Assembly (NCBI GenBank): GCA_016490735.1
Contig: JAEMWC010000009.1
Coordinates: 1,431,001-1,495,000 of the forward strand
Direction of reading: 5' to 3'
DNA: 64,000 nt
DNA from: Pachyseris speciosa
Lineage: Eukaryota; Cnidaria; Anthozoa; Scleractinia; Pachyseridae
Positions 33,501 through 44,200 of this stretch are shown here, piece by piece (position 1 is the first letter of the stretch; every line of letters starts with the position of its first letter). The translations under genes were made by a program, and so were the position numbers. The notes under the pieces were generated by a model. That model made no database searches and was not told where the DNA came from. It worked only from the letters and a program-made list of their open reading frames with translations.

Positions 33501-36500
33501 ACTTTTTCAAGTTAAACTTTAGAAAACCATGGGCCTAATTTTAAAAGAGTTAATTCTAGAAAATGGCAAGCAGTCCATACCCTTGGCAAACAACTTCTTC
33601 AGGTCCCCATGTGTTAAAACATCTTCTCCACAACTTTCGATTTAATGATTATTTACTACACTGTGCTAGAGCACAGCCCTGAGAAATATCATTTACCTGA
33701 ATGTGCTGCCTGCTCAGTGTTATTGTCTGGATTTTTTTTGTCCCTTTACCAGAGAATGCCTTGAGTAGTTTCCCCAGTAATTTGAACTGCAAACAATCTT
33801 CTGAAATCCACTGCAGATCTCATTTTTATATAAAAATGTTGTGCTCCCAAGAACTTCTCCATCATTAGTTTCCAGTTTAACGGTTACTATGCCAGGCTTT
33901 TCACTTCCTAATGCAAAAGATAACGTGATTGTTCAGATTCTTGAATTTGTAAGTGAAACTCCCAGGAGGAGGAAGGGGGATTACCTAGGAATATTACTGA
34001 CAGGCCAAATTGACAGATTGGCAATAAGGTCATTTAGGGCACTGCTGGAGACCAAAAATTTGAATGCCCAGAAGAACAAATAATTCGCGTAAAAAAGAAA
34101 GAAATCAACAGAGAACAAATTTTTTTTTATCAAGTCCACAAATCCAAGAAGGGTTTCACAACTCTCCTGTGTTAAGGGTTTATGAGAAATCTGACCTATG
34201 GAATTCTACAATGGGAAGCATGTCACTGACTCCCATTTCAGTAGGGACGGAGGGGGAATAAGTCACTCTGTACATCTAAAGCTTGAAAAAATGTGTCACA
34301 TTACAGGGGCACTGTCATGGAAATTCTTGTTATGGGTTGTTCAAATTGTGAGGAAGTACTATTTTCTATAATTATGCAATCGGCCCATCTAACACGAAGA
34401 GGTAGATTTCTAATTATTTCTTGGACGGCAAAGGAAGTAGTATTATATGGCGATTTTTCCTGGACGCAATGACAAAACTTTTTTCAAGTTGCAATCCATT
34501 TCTTCCTCGTCATCCGTGGCCACAAACAACCACAAACAGTTTCAATGCACATATTAATTACTTAGTAGGAAAACTGCAAAGTTTTTAAGCGTTCCACTTT
34601 GCAAACACATTTGGGTTCAGACACAAATTCTGTGACAGTGTGCCTTTAATGAGTTAAAGTGGTAATTGAATGGCTAATAAATGCAAAAGTGGGTCAGTTT
34701 CTAAATAAACTGTGGTGCTTCATTGGGGGAGGGGTAAAAATGGAACTTTTTTATCAGCTGAGTTGATAACTTGTGGTAAGTTGGCCACCAAAATACCCCT
34801 GTAGGAATTCACTCCCTAACTGTGGTGGTCATTATTTACCTTCTCAACTGAGTTGATGATACGGTGACCTGTACACTTCTGGGACCAGCTCTTGGTGTCC
34901 ACCTTAGAGAGATGTCTGCCTTAGAGAGGTCTCCACCTAAGAGGGGTTGTCGCCTTAGAGAGGTGCCTGCCTTAGGCACGTTTCAAACGTCAAACTTCTC
35001 ATGTGCCGAATCTAATGCAAATGAATGAAAACAATAGAGTTTTCTCATTTGCATTAGATTCGGCACATGAGAAGTGCGACATTTGAAACGGGCCTTAGAC
35101 AGGTGTTCACCTAAAAGGGGTGTCCGCCTTAGAGAGGTGTTCACCTTAGAGAGGTGTCTGCCTTAGAGAGATGTCCACCTTAGAGAGGTGTTCACCTTAG
35201 AGGTGTCCACCTTAGAGAGGTGTCCGCCTTAGAGAGATGTCCACCTTAGAGAGGTGTCCACCTTAGATAGATGTCCACCTTAGAGAGGTGTCCACCTTAG
35301 AGAGGTGTCCACCTTAGAGAGATGTCCACCTTAGAGAGGTGTCCAGCTTAGAGATGTGTCCACCTTAAGGAGGTGTCCACCTTAGAGAGATGTCCACCCT
35401 AGAGAAGTGTGCACCTTAGAGAGGAGTCCACCTTACAAGGGTCTCCATATTGAAGGAGTTCACTGCACTTATAAATTTCTTTAATTTTAAATTATTCATG
35501 ATCATAATAAAAATGTGACTGGGACTGTGTGTTCACCTGGTGAAGGTGTCCACCCACAACAGGTTCAGAGTATCCTTTTCTACCTTTTTCTATATAGGAG
35601 GGGTTTGTACATGGTATGGATCAAACAAAAAAATATTTGGCTTGGTTGTGCATAGATAAGTTCACAGCTGAATGCCTCGTGTAAAGAGAGTTCTACCTAC
35701 AGGAGATAACTGTTATGGCTTAATTTTCTCCTTGTTTTAAGATGATTCTTTACAATTATTGCATGGCACATCCTTACTGCACAAAATTTATGGTGTCATT
35801 TAGCATGCACTCAACGCGCATACACTAGAAACATTGCATATTTGCCTTGATATTGAGCTTTATCAGCTGAAAATTCCCCTTTGTCATTGTGTTGTAAAGA
35901 AATGAGCATGGTGACCACCCTTTTTTATTGATGTTATTTACTCGTAATAGCCACATGAAAAACATATTTTAAGGAGAAAAAAGTTTACTTGTAGAATTTG
36001 GATTATTTATATATAAATGATGTGAAACTCTGCATCTGGAGCCAGAAAGGAGTCTGAGATGATGACGTAGTGGTCCAATTTCCTTACATTATTTGCAAGA
36101 TCGGGCAATTTGAAATCACAATACTGAAAGAATATAGCCCAGGAAAACAATAAGGCTCTAGGTTTCACTACTATTCATAGTTTTTGCTACATAATAACAG
36201 CTTTTTTTGGTTGTTCAAGCTTCAAACATTTCTCGCACAACTCCGTAAAAATCACTTAGAATAACGAGAATGTCGGGTGAAAACAAGCATGGTGACCCCA
36301 TCTTTTTATTGCATTTTTTCAATGTCCTATGCATGACTATCAGTTGTGCCAAGTCTGAAAAAAAATCTTAATAGTACATCCTTTTCAGGGGAATTACCTT
36401 AAATTTTTTCTCCCTTTATTTTAAGTTAATTATCATACGTTACCATACATTACCATACCCGAAAACAAAGAGAGAAAAATTTAAACCAAGGATAAAATTC

Positions 36501-39126
36501 AATCATAGCATAACCACTTCTGTACACTTGACTGTATTTAAACTTTGACTTACTTGGTATGTGTTCTCCTGTTATGACGTTCTCTTTCCATAATTTAACC
36601 GGAACAACATGTCCATCACCAAACCGAACACACAACAAAGACCTCTTAATTTCATCAATGCCTTCAGGCAGTGGCTTGTTGAGAAGCAGTACAAATTTAT
36701 CACCTCCCTAAACAAAATTTTCACAAAAAATTTAAAGGTACCCTGTCCTCATGACTTAGTTTTGTTCATATTTTACAAAGGATTATTGAAGATTTTAAAG
36801 ATGGTAACACTTAAGAAACGTTTGATTTTGTTCCCTTCCCCAGTGTATAAGATGGAGTTGGAACATTCATTGAACAAAAATTAACATCCATTAATGTGGA
36901 ACAGTTAGCCAATTACAGCGCTCGACACTAACTTTCGACACCACTTTCCACTTTGGAAAGTAGCTTTCAAAATTTACCTTCCACCTCAAAATTTTACTTT
37001 CTAAAGATTACAGTATCGTACCAGTGATAGTACTTTTATTATTTGTCCGGGGAAAACCAAACCAAAAGACTCATTCTTTACTGTCACCTATCTGCAATAT
37101 GCCACATTCTGTTACCATGTGTTAATGTTGTACCTAGACCTCCTAGAGAGTTCTTTCAATTCTCCAATTATATGGCAAAAGAGAAAGAAAATCAATGACC
37201 GAGGGTTGCTATCTCATTTCATTTGCAAATGGTTTGACTAAAAGCCTTTTAAAAGAAATATCTGCTTTCAATCATAGCCCAAAGTTTACTTTCCTGATTG
37301 GGAGAGTATTCTGGTTCATTTTTCGTTTTTTTTTTTTTTTTTCGCTCTCCAAGAAGTAGATTTACTCTCCAAGGAAAGCAGTTGAGTGTTAGTTTCCAGC
37401 CCTGTAATTACAACAGGTATAAGTATTCTACATTATTAGGTCACAGATGGATACAATGCTCAAATCAATGATAAAGCCTGGTTTTCACTAGCGACACAAG
37501 CACAAGCATAAGCACAAGCACAAGAGTGCTTATTTCACTGTGAAAACAGGCTAAATGCAAGCATAAGCATAAGCACAAGTGCAAGCGCAAGGATCTAAAT
37601 TTTTCCTTTTCCTTGTGCTTGCGCTTATGCTTACATTCACTTGTGTAGTGTTCGTTTTCACTTGGCATAAACTACTTATGCTTGCACTTGTGCTTGCATC
37701 GCTAGTGAAAACCAGGCTTAAAAAGTTAAATGCCTTACCTCACAAGGGGAAGATCCAGGAATTATATCATTAACTAGTTCATTGGACCCTAACACAACCA
37801 TAACAAACGTCAGTAAGGAGACAGGAGTTGATTCAAATATGTCAAAAACGTTATGCATTTTCAAAGTCAGCACAGAAACTGTGTGCCTCCCCTTTAAGGA
37901 AATTTAGGGTGAAGAAATTGGCAGCTCCTTTAGTCAGCAAAAATTTCGTTTTTAATATGGTGCAGGCCTCCAAAATTATACAAAAGTATATTTGCAAGGC
38001 TTAAACTTTAAAGGTAAAACAGTCCTTGGTGAGAAAAAAACACAACATTATTGTGAATGCAAAAGCTTTTTATAAAAACATTATTGCTGTTCAGTTTTCT
38101 CTGAAAAATGTTTAATTCCCTGTCTTTTTGGAAACCAGCAACTCTTGCTGAGAATTTAAGTTTACTTTATTTCCTTTTTTTGTCACAAGGAGATCAACAA
38201 TTCTTTAGTGTTTACAGTCACCTTTCTTCACATCAGATGTCTTTAATTCTTCTTCTGATTGCAGACCCTTTAAATAATCATCCAGTAAAGAGTTGAAGTC
38301 TATAACCTTATATGAAAACAAAAGAACAAAACCATCATCTTTGATTCAGTTGAATAATACCCTTGATACACTGCAAGCCGCTATGCCAGAGATGACGTAG
38401 CTGGGGAGATATTTATAGCAGGAGCATGCAGAATAACAGATTCTGGAAACAAATGACTTGCAGTTTAAAAACTTTCTCGTCTATGAGGAAGCTAAAGATG
38501 GTTTTTGTGTCCAGTCATCCAACAACGAATGAAAATCAGAAGGCTTCGCAGATAAGCTTACGTTGGGTTACGTCATGAACGGCAAGCACATTCCCCAAGA
38601 ATTCGCTTAATAGACAGAACATCTAAAAGCATCTAAAATTGTACTCCCGACAGCCAAATTAAGCAGTAAATTGCTTTATTCCGATAACACACTACTGCAT
38701 AACATGTGAAAATCCCGCAGATACGAGCTTTTTGTAACATACCTCAAGCTTTTTCCGTCCTTTGCTGAAGAAAACAGTTTTGTTCGACTCGTCATGTTTT
38801 CGTTTTCGGGGAAGTGTATCATCGCTGTCTGGTTTTTCCATTCTGTCTTCATAATCGAAAATTGTTGGAACCGCATCGTGCTTGAGCACTACCTTCCTTG
38901 GTCTTGGAAGCCCCAGCGACTCAATGAACTTCGGATCGCGAACAAAACAGTGTGGTTCAAAGTGGGCAGAGCATAACCTCGAGTACTTGTTAGGTTCCCA
39001 GTTCAACCGCCGAACCTTTTCTTTCCAAATCTGCCGATACTTTTCGTCAGAGGGAAACTGGAAAAAGCTTAAATTATTTACCTTTTTTCCGTCATTGTTG
39101 CAATTGAAAGCGCTACAATAAACCAT
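28642..39126 (-). CDS. THAP-domain protein, 9 exons
   Basis: Exons, in gene order: 39126-38743, 38306-38222, 37788-37739, 36707-36554, 33726-33697, 33065-32822, 31129-31035, 30187-30065, 28988-28642. All introns are GT-AG and every phase fits, giving 1512 bases (503 residues plus stop). Residues 1-90 are a complete THAP zinc finger: C4 and C9, the FP pair, C52/H55 in CSAHF, and AVPTIF at 85-90. THAP fingers bind DNA. The rest has no domain I recognise: an acidic leucine-bearing stretch, a segment around LLCVRFGDGHVVPVKLW, a Glu/Lys coiled-coil-like region (EEELKAKELAKEVKAEEE), a Lys-rich stretch suited to nuclear import, and a Ser/Thr-rich tail. The 30-base exon 33726-33697 is the weakest; without it the frame still holds. 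It is transcribed away from STIL across a shared promoter. The subfamily is unknown. Confidence 0.85.
29773..29965 (+). repeat. tRNA-derived SINE, copy 2 (in THAP gene intron)
   Basis: The head GGTTGGCGCAGTGGTGGGAG and the B box GGTTCGATTCCCGGAC are followed by the family body. It is diverged from copies 1 and 3 and lacks a clear 3' tail. It is antisense to the host gene. Confidence 0.8.
30420..30585 (+). repeat. (TAA)n-tailed retroposon end
   Basis: A run of ~20 TAA units (30527-30585) follows the phrase GGTGCTATGTAAATATTTT, a common shape for the 3' end of tRNA SINEs or their LINE partners. A shorter (AAT)n lies at 30427. It is in an intron of the THAP gene. Confidence 0.6.
31794..32008. 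mobile_element. MITE with 57-bp terminal inverted repeats
   Basis: 31794-31850 and 31952-32008 are reverse complements over 57 bases with few differences (outer ATAATCCATGCTA). The ~100 base centre is AT-rich. It lies in the THAP gene intron between exons 33065-32822 and 31129-31035. Confidence 0.85.
32015..32253. mobile_element. MITE, GGGCC-ended
   Basis: The ends GGGCCGGTTGTTTGAAAGCC and, in reverse complement, GGGCCCAGTCATTCAAAAGC with GATTAAC inside form ~27 base terminal repeats. It begins six bases after the previous MITE, so the two are side by side in the same intron. Confidence 0.7.
33092..33493. mobile_element. MITE with TTAA-type ends and palindromic core
   Basis: The outer ends TTAAAGTGCCCCTAACCC and, in reverse complement, TTAAAGTGCACCTAACCC match well. 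The core holds an inverted pair around GACGTCACAAACT and AGTTTGTGATGTC that is also found in the larger palindrome at 52643-53095, so the two are related. It lies just outside the exon beginning at 33065. Confidence 0.75.
34301..34650. mobile_element. MITE-like element
   Basis: The left end TTACAGGGGCACTGTCATGG is matched in reverse complement at the right end by TTAAAGGCACACTGTCACAG. The ~300 base interior has no frame. It is in the THAP gene intron. Confidence 0.55.
34895..35457 (+). repeat. minisatellite, ~18-base unit, interrupted by a MITE
   Basis: More than 20 units of the form GGTGTCCACCTTAGAGA, with GTCCGCC and GTTCACC variants, run in tandem. A hairpin element occupies 34976-35098, and units continue on both sides of it. 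It lies in the THAP gene intron. Confidence 0.9.
34973..35093. mobile_element. hairpin MITE inside the minisatellite
   Basis: Arms of ~45 bases (outer GTTTCAAACGTC, inner AATCTAATGCAAATGA) are almost perfectly complementary around a ~20 base centre. The flanks CCTTAG and CTTAG match, as expected for a short target duplication. Confidence 0.8.
35737..36402 (+). mobile_element. TTAA-bounded non-autonomous element, copy 1
   Basis: This 666-base element starts TTAAGATGATTC and ends GGGGAATTACCTTAA, so the ends are imperfect inverted repeats with TTAA outermost. It is repeated at 51459-52123 in the same orientation along its whole length. There is no transposase frame. It lies in the THAP gene intron. 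Confidence 0.8.
36916..37404. mobile_element. hAT-like MITE
   Basis: The left end CAGCGCTCGACACTAACTTT and the right end, in reverse complement CAGGGCTGGAAACTAACACT, are terminal repeats of the CAGGG...CCCTG kind typical of hAT elements. The flanks share AATTA, possibly a decayed 8-base duplication. It lies between exons 37788-37739 and 36707-36554 of the THAP gene. Confidence 0.6.
37475..37718. mobile_element. PIF/Harbinger-type MITE with hexamer-repeat interior
   Basis: The ends AGCCTGGTTTTCACTAGCGA and its complement are terminal inverted repeats. TAA stands outside both ends, matching the TWA target of PIF/Harbinger. The interior is filled with GCACAA, GCATAA and their complements, so the whole element can fold on itself. 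Confidence 0.8.
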
Positions 39127-39400
39127 TTCGGGTAGGTTGCGAAAATGTTCGCACAAAACTTGCGCCAAAAGCCCAAAACTTTGGCCTCCCGAACGCACCA
39201 GAAAGCCACGATTGACGTCACGCTTGCTGGGATATGAAAGCAACGCTGATTGGACAGGAAGAAACCAATCAAATCACTTGATATGTTTCTTATAAAAAAA
39301 TTTGCGCGGTTTTTGAAAAGAAAGCGGACGACACTCAATGTCCATTTTATCGAAAACAACGCAAGATCGCCGGCAATCAAAAGTTCTAATGAAGCGTTTG
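39127..39400. promoter_or_regulatory. bidirectional promoter of the THAP gene and STIL
   Basis: Between the THAP start codon (39126) and the STIL leader exon (ending 39492) lie: an exact E2F word GCGCCAAA at 39162-39169, a full CRE TGACGTCA at 39213-39220, inverted and direct CCAAT boxes at 39249-39253 and 39265-39269, and TTTGAA (CHR-like) at 39312-39317. There is no TATA box. This is the usual make-up of a divergent, cell-cycle-linked promoter. The motif calls are by eye; function is inferred. Confidence 0.6.
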
Positions 39401-39492
39401 CGTTAAAGGTGAAGTCGCCTGTCCGTCAAAGATCACAAGAACAAGTTTTTGTTGAGCAATTTCCGTGGGAGAATGTCTCGTTCATGATCGAG
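39400..39492 (+). other. STIL: non-coding first exon of STIL (end defined by splice donor)
   Basis: The donor GAG/GTAAGG stands after 39492. The frame that would join exon 2 in phase is closed by TGA ten bases upstream, so this exon must be leader and translation should start at ATG 41238. The 5' limit is not visible; an overlapping open frame from 39250 is not used in the model. Confidence 0.5.
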
Positions 39493-41237
39493 GTAAGGAC
39501 AGTTCAGTTTGCTCAGCAAGTTTAGTAATGTTTTGAATTGAGGAAACGTGGAAACACAAATTGAAAAGCCATTTTAAGCTCAATTAAGCCGCGATTCACT
39601 GATATAAGCAAGATACGATGAGATATGATATGATTAGCACTCATCTCACTCCATTTTACGACTATTTGAAACTAAAACTAGCTTCCCTTCGCGTTTTGTA
39701 TAAACTGCACTGGTCAGTTACCGCGATCGTCGAAGGCAACTCTCGTCTTACCTTTATTTGATCACGCTTACGCTTAAAACCGACCTTCTTTACACTTTCC
39801 TTCTTTCTTTCCTGGCAGACCCAGTATGTTAATGAGAGTGGCACTGGGTTACCAGTACTTTGTTGTCAATTAGAAGCATAGCAAGCCACCTTAATTGCTG
39901 AATATAGGAACTGGGTAGGGCAAATAGGCCTTGGGATTTGTTGAAACTGCTACTTACACCACTCAGAGTGCAATGTATGTATCTGTTTATTAAAAGCTGG
40001 ATCATTGGATAATGCAATTCCAGAGTTTTGATTGGCTTTATAGCAACCATAGGATATTGGCCATTATACTATGCCTGAGACCAAGCTACCATTGAGTCGT
40101 TTTCTGGTTACTTTTACAGAATAAAATCAGCAAAATCTAGCAATATTACTTGATTTTTTCAATAAAACATTTTAGTATATACCACACAAGTGAATAGTGC
40201 TTTTCGTGCATTCTGATTGGTTAACTGGGAGGTGATTAGCAAGTACTATTCACCTCCGAGCAGCCGGCACGTAATCGGAATTTACAATTTCCATCCGCTT
40301 GTCAGTATATTGTCACACATAATGTTTTGGTCCGTCCATAATGTTTTGCTGTGTCGGTGAAAGTGGTGGATATTAAATTTTGGGATCAAATTTAACCTGT
40401 AACATTTGCATAATAGCTGATTGGAGATGTGCTTTCAATGAATCTGATTCACGATCTGGATCTCGTGGTTTTAACCATTTACTACATTTTGCTTTCTTTG
40501 CCCAGGTATGAAGTGTATGAACCAACCTTCAGTGGGCCAATTATCTTCTTCCTTTTTTCCTTTGCAAAGGGATGATGTTGCTGTGATGCAAGATCAAGGG
40601 TACTTAAGGTACATTTTTTTCAAACAGTGATTAGAAACAATGGCAGTCAAGGAGTCATGAACTTGAAAGAAAAGACAATATGTCAGAGATGCCAACCACT
40701 AGAGAGTTGAAATTGGGAGATTTTTGCTTTTCCTCCAACCCCTCCTCCATTATCAATCCACCCCCTCATAAAAAAAAAATAATGTAACCACCCCTCCCCA
40801 AAACAAAGTGGACACCCTCCTGCAAAATAATCCCAGTCCCTACACATTGGTAATGGTGATAAAAGCATATTTTCTTTTGTTTCCATATAAGTTTGGGCAG
40901 ATGAGGTGAAACATGCACGAATATCCAACCAAATAATGATAATTATTTCAATCTTTGATTTTTGAAAATTTGAATTCAAATATTTGCTTCTTTTAGAAAT
41001 GAGACCCCCAATTGCTTTTATCTGGGAAATTTGATGACCCATAAGGGAGACCAGGAGATTTGTTCAGTTTCTTGGAGGTTCCCAGATAATCTGGCAGAGT
41101 TGACTATGTGATATTGGGGACTTCATTTTGGGCGTAAAGTCTAACTCCAGATTTTTTCCATGCATCTGTTGTATCAAGCACATGAAATATTATCACTCTC
41201 TCTTGATATGAAATTCATATTTTTCTTACTTTTCAGA

Positions 41238-44200
41238 ATGCAAAGAAATGGAGTGGCTCCAGAACCCTTGAGTTTTCCAGCAACTCAGTCCATACTGTGG
41301 TAACTAGAATTTTAAATTAAAAAATCATTTTATTTTCAGTCTGCCCTCTCAGACTGAAGCAGTCACTTTCACTCACATGTTGGTTGTTTGGACAACCAGG
41401 CTATAGTAAGGAGTACATAATCAACTTTGGATAGTAAAATGGTTGGCTGCTGTCATATTTTGAGAAGGCTGTACTTTACAGTGTATATCACCAGTTTACA
41501 GGGGCGCTTACCATTTACAAGATCCATCCATGTAGAAATTTTAGGTGTAAATCTTCCGTGCTGCAGCCCTTCCGAATGCAAAATGGACAAATCACTTAAT
41601 GTACTAGTATCAATAAATTGTAGAGTTCAAAAAGAAAAGAAAAAGTGCATTGATTAAGCCAATGGCCAATATTTTCTGAAATGTTCCAAATGTAATGGTA
41701 CGTACCATTTCATTTTCCAACCAGAGTTTCTGGGTTTTCCGTGTAAATGGTAAGGACCCCAGATGAAGTTTAACATTTTCTCAATGTAAAGCTGTTCTTC
41801 TTCCTTCCCCCTTTCAAGGATCTTGATTGTCATTTTAACTTTTTTTCTTTTTCAAGGATCTTAATTCTCTTTCAACTTTTTCCCTCTTTCAAGGTTCTCA
41901 ATTTTCAACTTTTCAAGGATCTTTTTTTTCAAGGATCTTACATGTAATTCTCTGTCAGCATTTTCCCTCTTGCAACTTTTTCTCTCTTTCAAGGATCTTA
42001 ATTCTCTTTCAACTTATTCTCTCTTCAAGGATCTTAATTCTCTTACAACTTTTTTCCTCTTCAAGGTTCTTAATTCTCTTTCAACTTTTTCCCTCTTTCA
42101 AGGATCTCGAGTCTCTTTCAACTTTTTTTCTCTTTCAATAATCTTAATTCTCTTCAACTTTTTCAGGAACAGAACTGCACAAGGAGATACTGAAAGCCTT
42201 CATTTGACAAGGAAGCGGTCAGTAAGGACAGCTACTGACAGTAGTTTGTCACTTAAGTGCTAGTGTTTGTTCTTTCCATCCACAGCATGTATTGTGTTGA
42301 GGTGCCCAGTGTTATCAAGCTTTTAGCTTCTACTGGATTCCCTCGCTACATCCCTGTTAGTTTTGTGACAGCTCTATGTAACTATTGTAATGTTTTTGTG
42401 TAGCCAAATAAATAAATGAAGAAATAAAGAAATCAATGTTAAGTTTAGAGTGCGGAAAAAATTGCTTAACTTTCAAGAAATAGTTCTCAGGTAGTATTTT
42501 CAGTATAGTATAGCTACTGGTATCTATGTCATAGTACAATTTTATCTTTTTGTTCACTTTTTATTTTCTTTTGTTCTTGTGTATGGTAATGTATGATAAT
42601 GAGTACAAAACAAAGGAAAATAAGAATTGAACCAAGGATAAAATTGAACCACAACATATACAGTTCACAAAATGTTAAGTTGGTATCAATTTGTGTTTAT
42701 TCAGGAATGTAAGACTGTACATCAATGAAAAGACATTACGCTTGGCTCACCGACACATCACCCAAACCAACTCTTCCTTGAATGTTTCTTGGTTGGCAGC
42801 ATTTCTGTTGATTCACGTAAGTGATAATATCATGATTTTTTGTTTCTTGTTTCACAATGAAATCCAAAAGAAATCGCCTGACACTAACTTCCTTATTTTT
42901 ATTCTTAACAGGAGAAGACAGCATTGATGTAACAATTGATAGATTTGATCCTGGTAGAGAGGTGCTGGTTAATAATGGTATGGGATTCACTTACTTTCTA
43001 AAGACATCCTGCTTGGTATACCTGAATGTGTATTTGTCTTGTTACTATAATTTTATTGGGACTACACTGCATCTCACATGGGTTTCGAATTAAGCAAAAT
43101 TAATGATCTTGAGTTTAGCAATGATAAGGTTAAGTATCTCATACATGTAGACACATACAGTAGTTCTTACGACAAACAATGTTGTGCTTTGTCATTGCTT
43201 CTCCATTTAGGCTCAACAAAAGTCAAAAGGAAAGTCCCAACAGCTGTTGTTCCAGGAGATCATATTGTACCAATGACTGTAAGTTAATGATTTGACATGA
43301 CTTCACTTTGCCCCAGATGAATTCTTTTTATTCTTTTTCTCCTCCTTCTTCATCATCATTCCTTCCGCACCAAGTGGCACACATGGCCTCCTAAGAGTTT
43401 TCTGTGATGAGCAGAGGCTCTTGGTGATAGGTGGTCAGCATAGCACCCAGCCTACACCCAACCCTGAGATGTGTGTGAGGTCAAACCACAGCACCAGGAA
43501 CTATGTTCTCTACTCTTTTTAATCAGTGGGTGGGTTTTTTTTATGTCCCCTCCCAATTTAACGTGTGGGCATGATGGAGACAAGGCCAATGGCTTAATGT
43601 CACAACCCAATGATGCAATCATCTGAACTGAAGCAGATGTTGAGCACACAGCCAGGGTGATCTTACCAATTATTTTAAGACCCTGGTTTGTGGTTCCAGT
43701 CTGGGGCTTGAACCTGCGACCTCCTGCTCTGCAGTCTGGTACCCAGTACCAACTAAGCTACAGTAACTGGGGGCGGTCCTTCCTCCTCCTTACTATTATT
43801 TAATGGCATGAGTATGAGTATGTGATCCTGTATAACTTGAATGCTGCAGCTGTTACTTTCTTTTATAGTTGATCCAAGGCCTGAGTGGAGCTGACAGCTC
43901 AGTGACGCACACAAAAGAGGAATTTCACAAGGCATTTCAGGTCTTGTTTGGTAGGATCTGTAATCAGGAAGCCATCAACTTGTCACACCTTGTGAGTCTG
44001 AAAGTCAGCTGTCATGCTCATGGAGACAACAATGAGATCATAATCAATGTTAACTGTAAGTATGGGTATTATTTGTTTGGTTTGATCATGCACATGATTT
44101 TCCTCGCAAATTGTGTGTGGTCAAAAGCTGAGGGATTGTCCCAATCCCATAGCTTTTGACCATGCACTATGCAAAATGAAACCAAAAAAAGTTCTCTGAA

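Noticed and set aside
40683..41042. 119-codon minus frame in the first STIL intron
   Set aside because: Low-complexity Ile/Gly stretches, no domain, no splice signals and no second copy.
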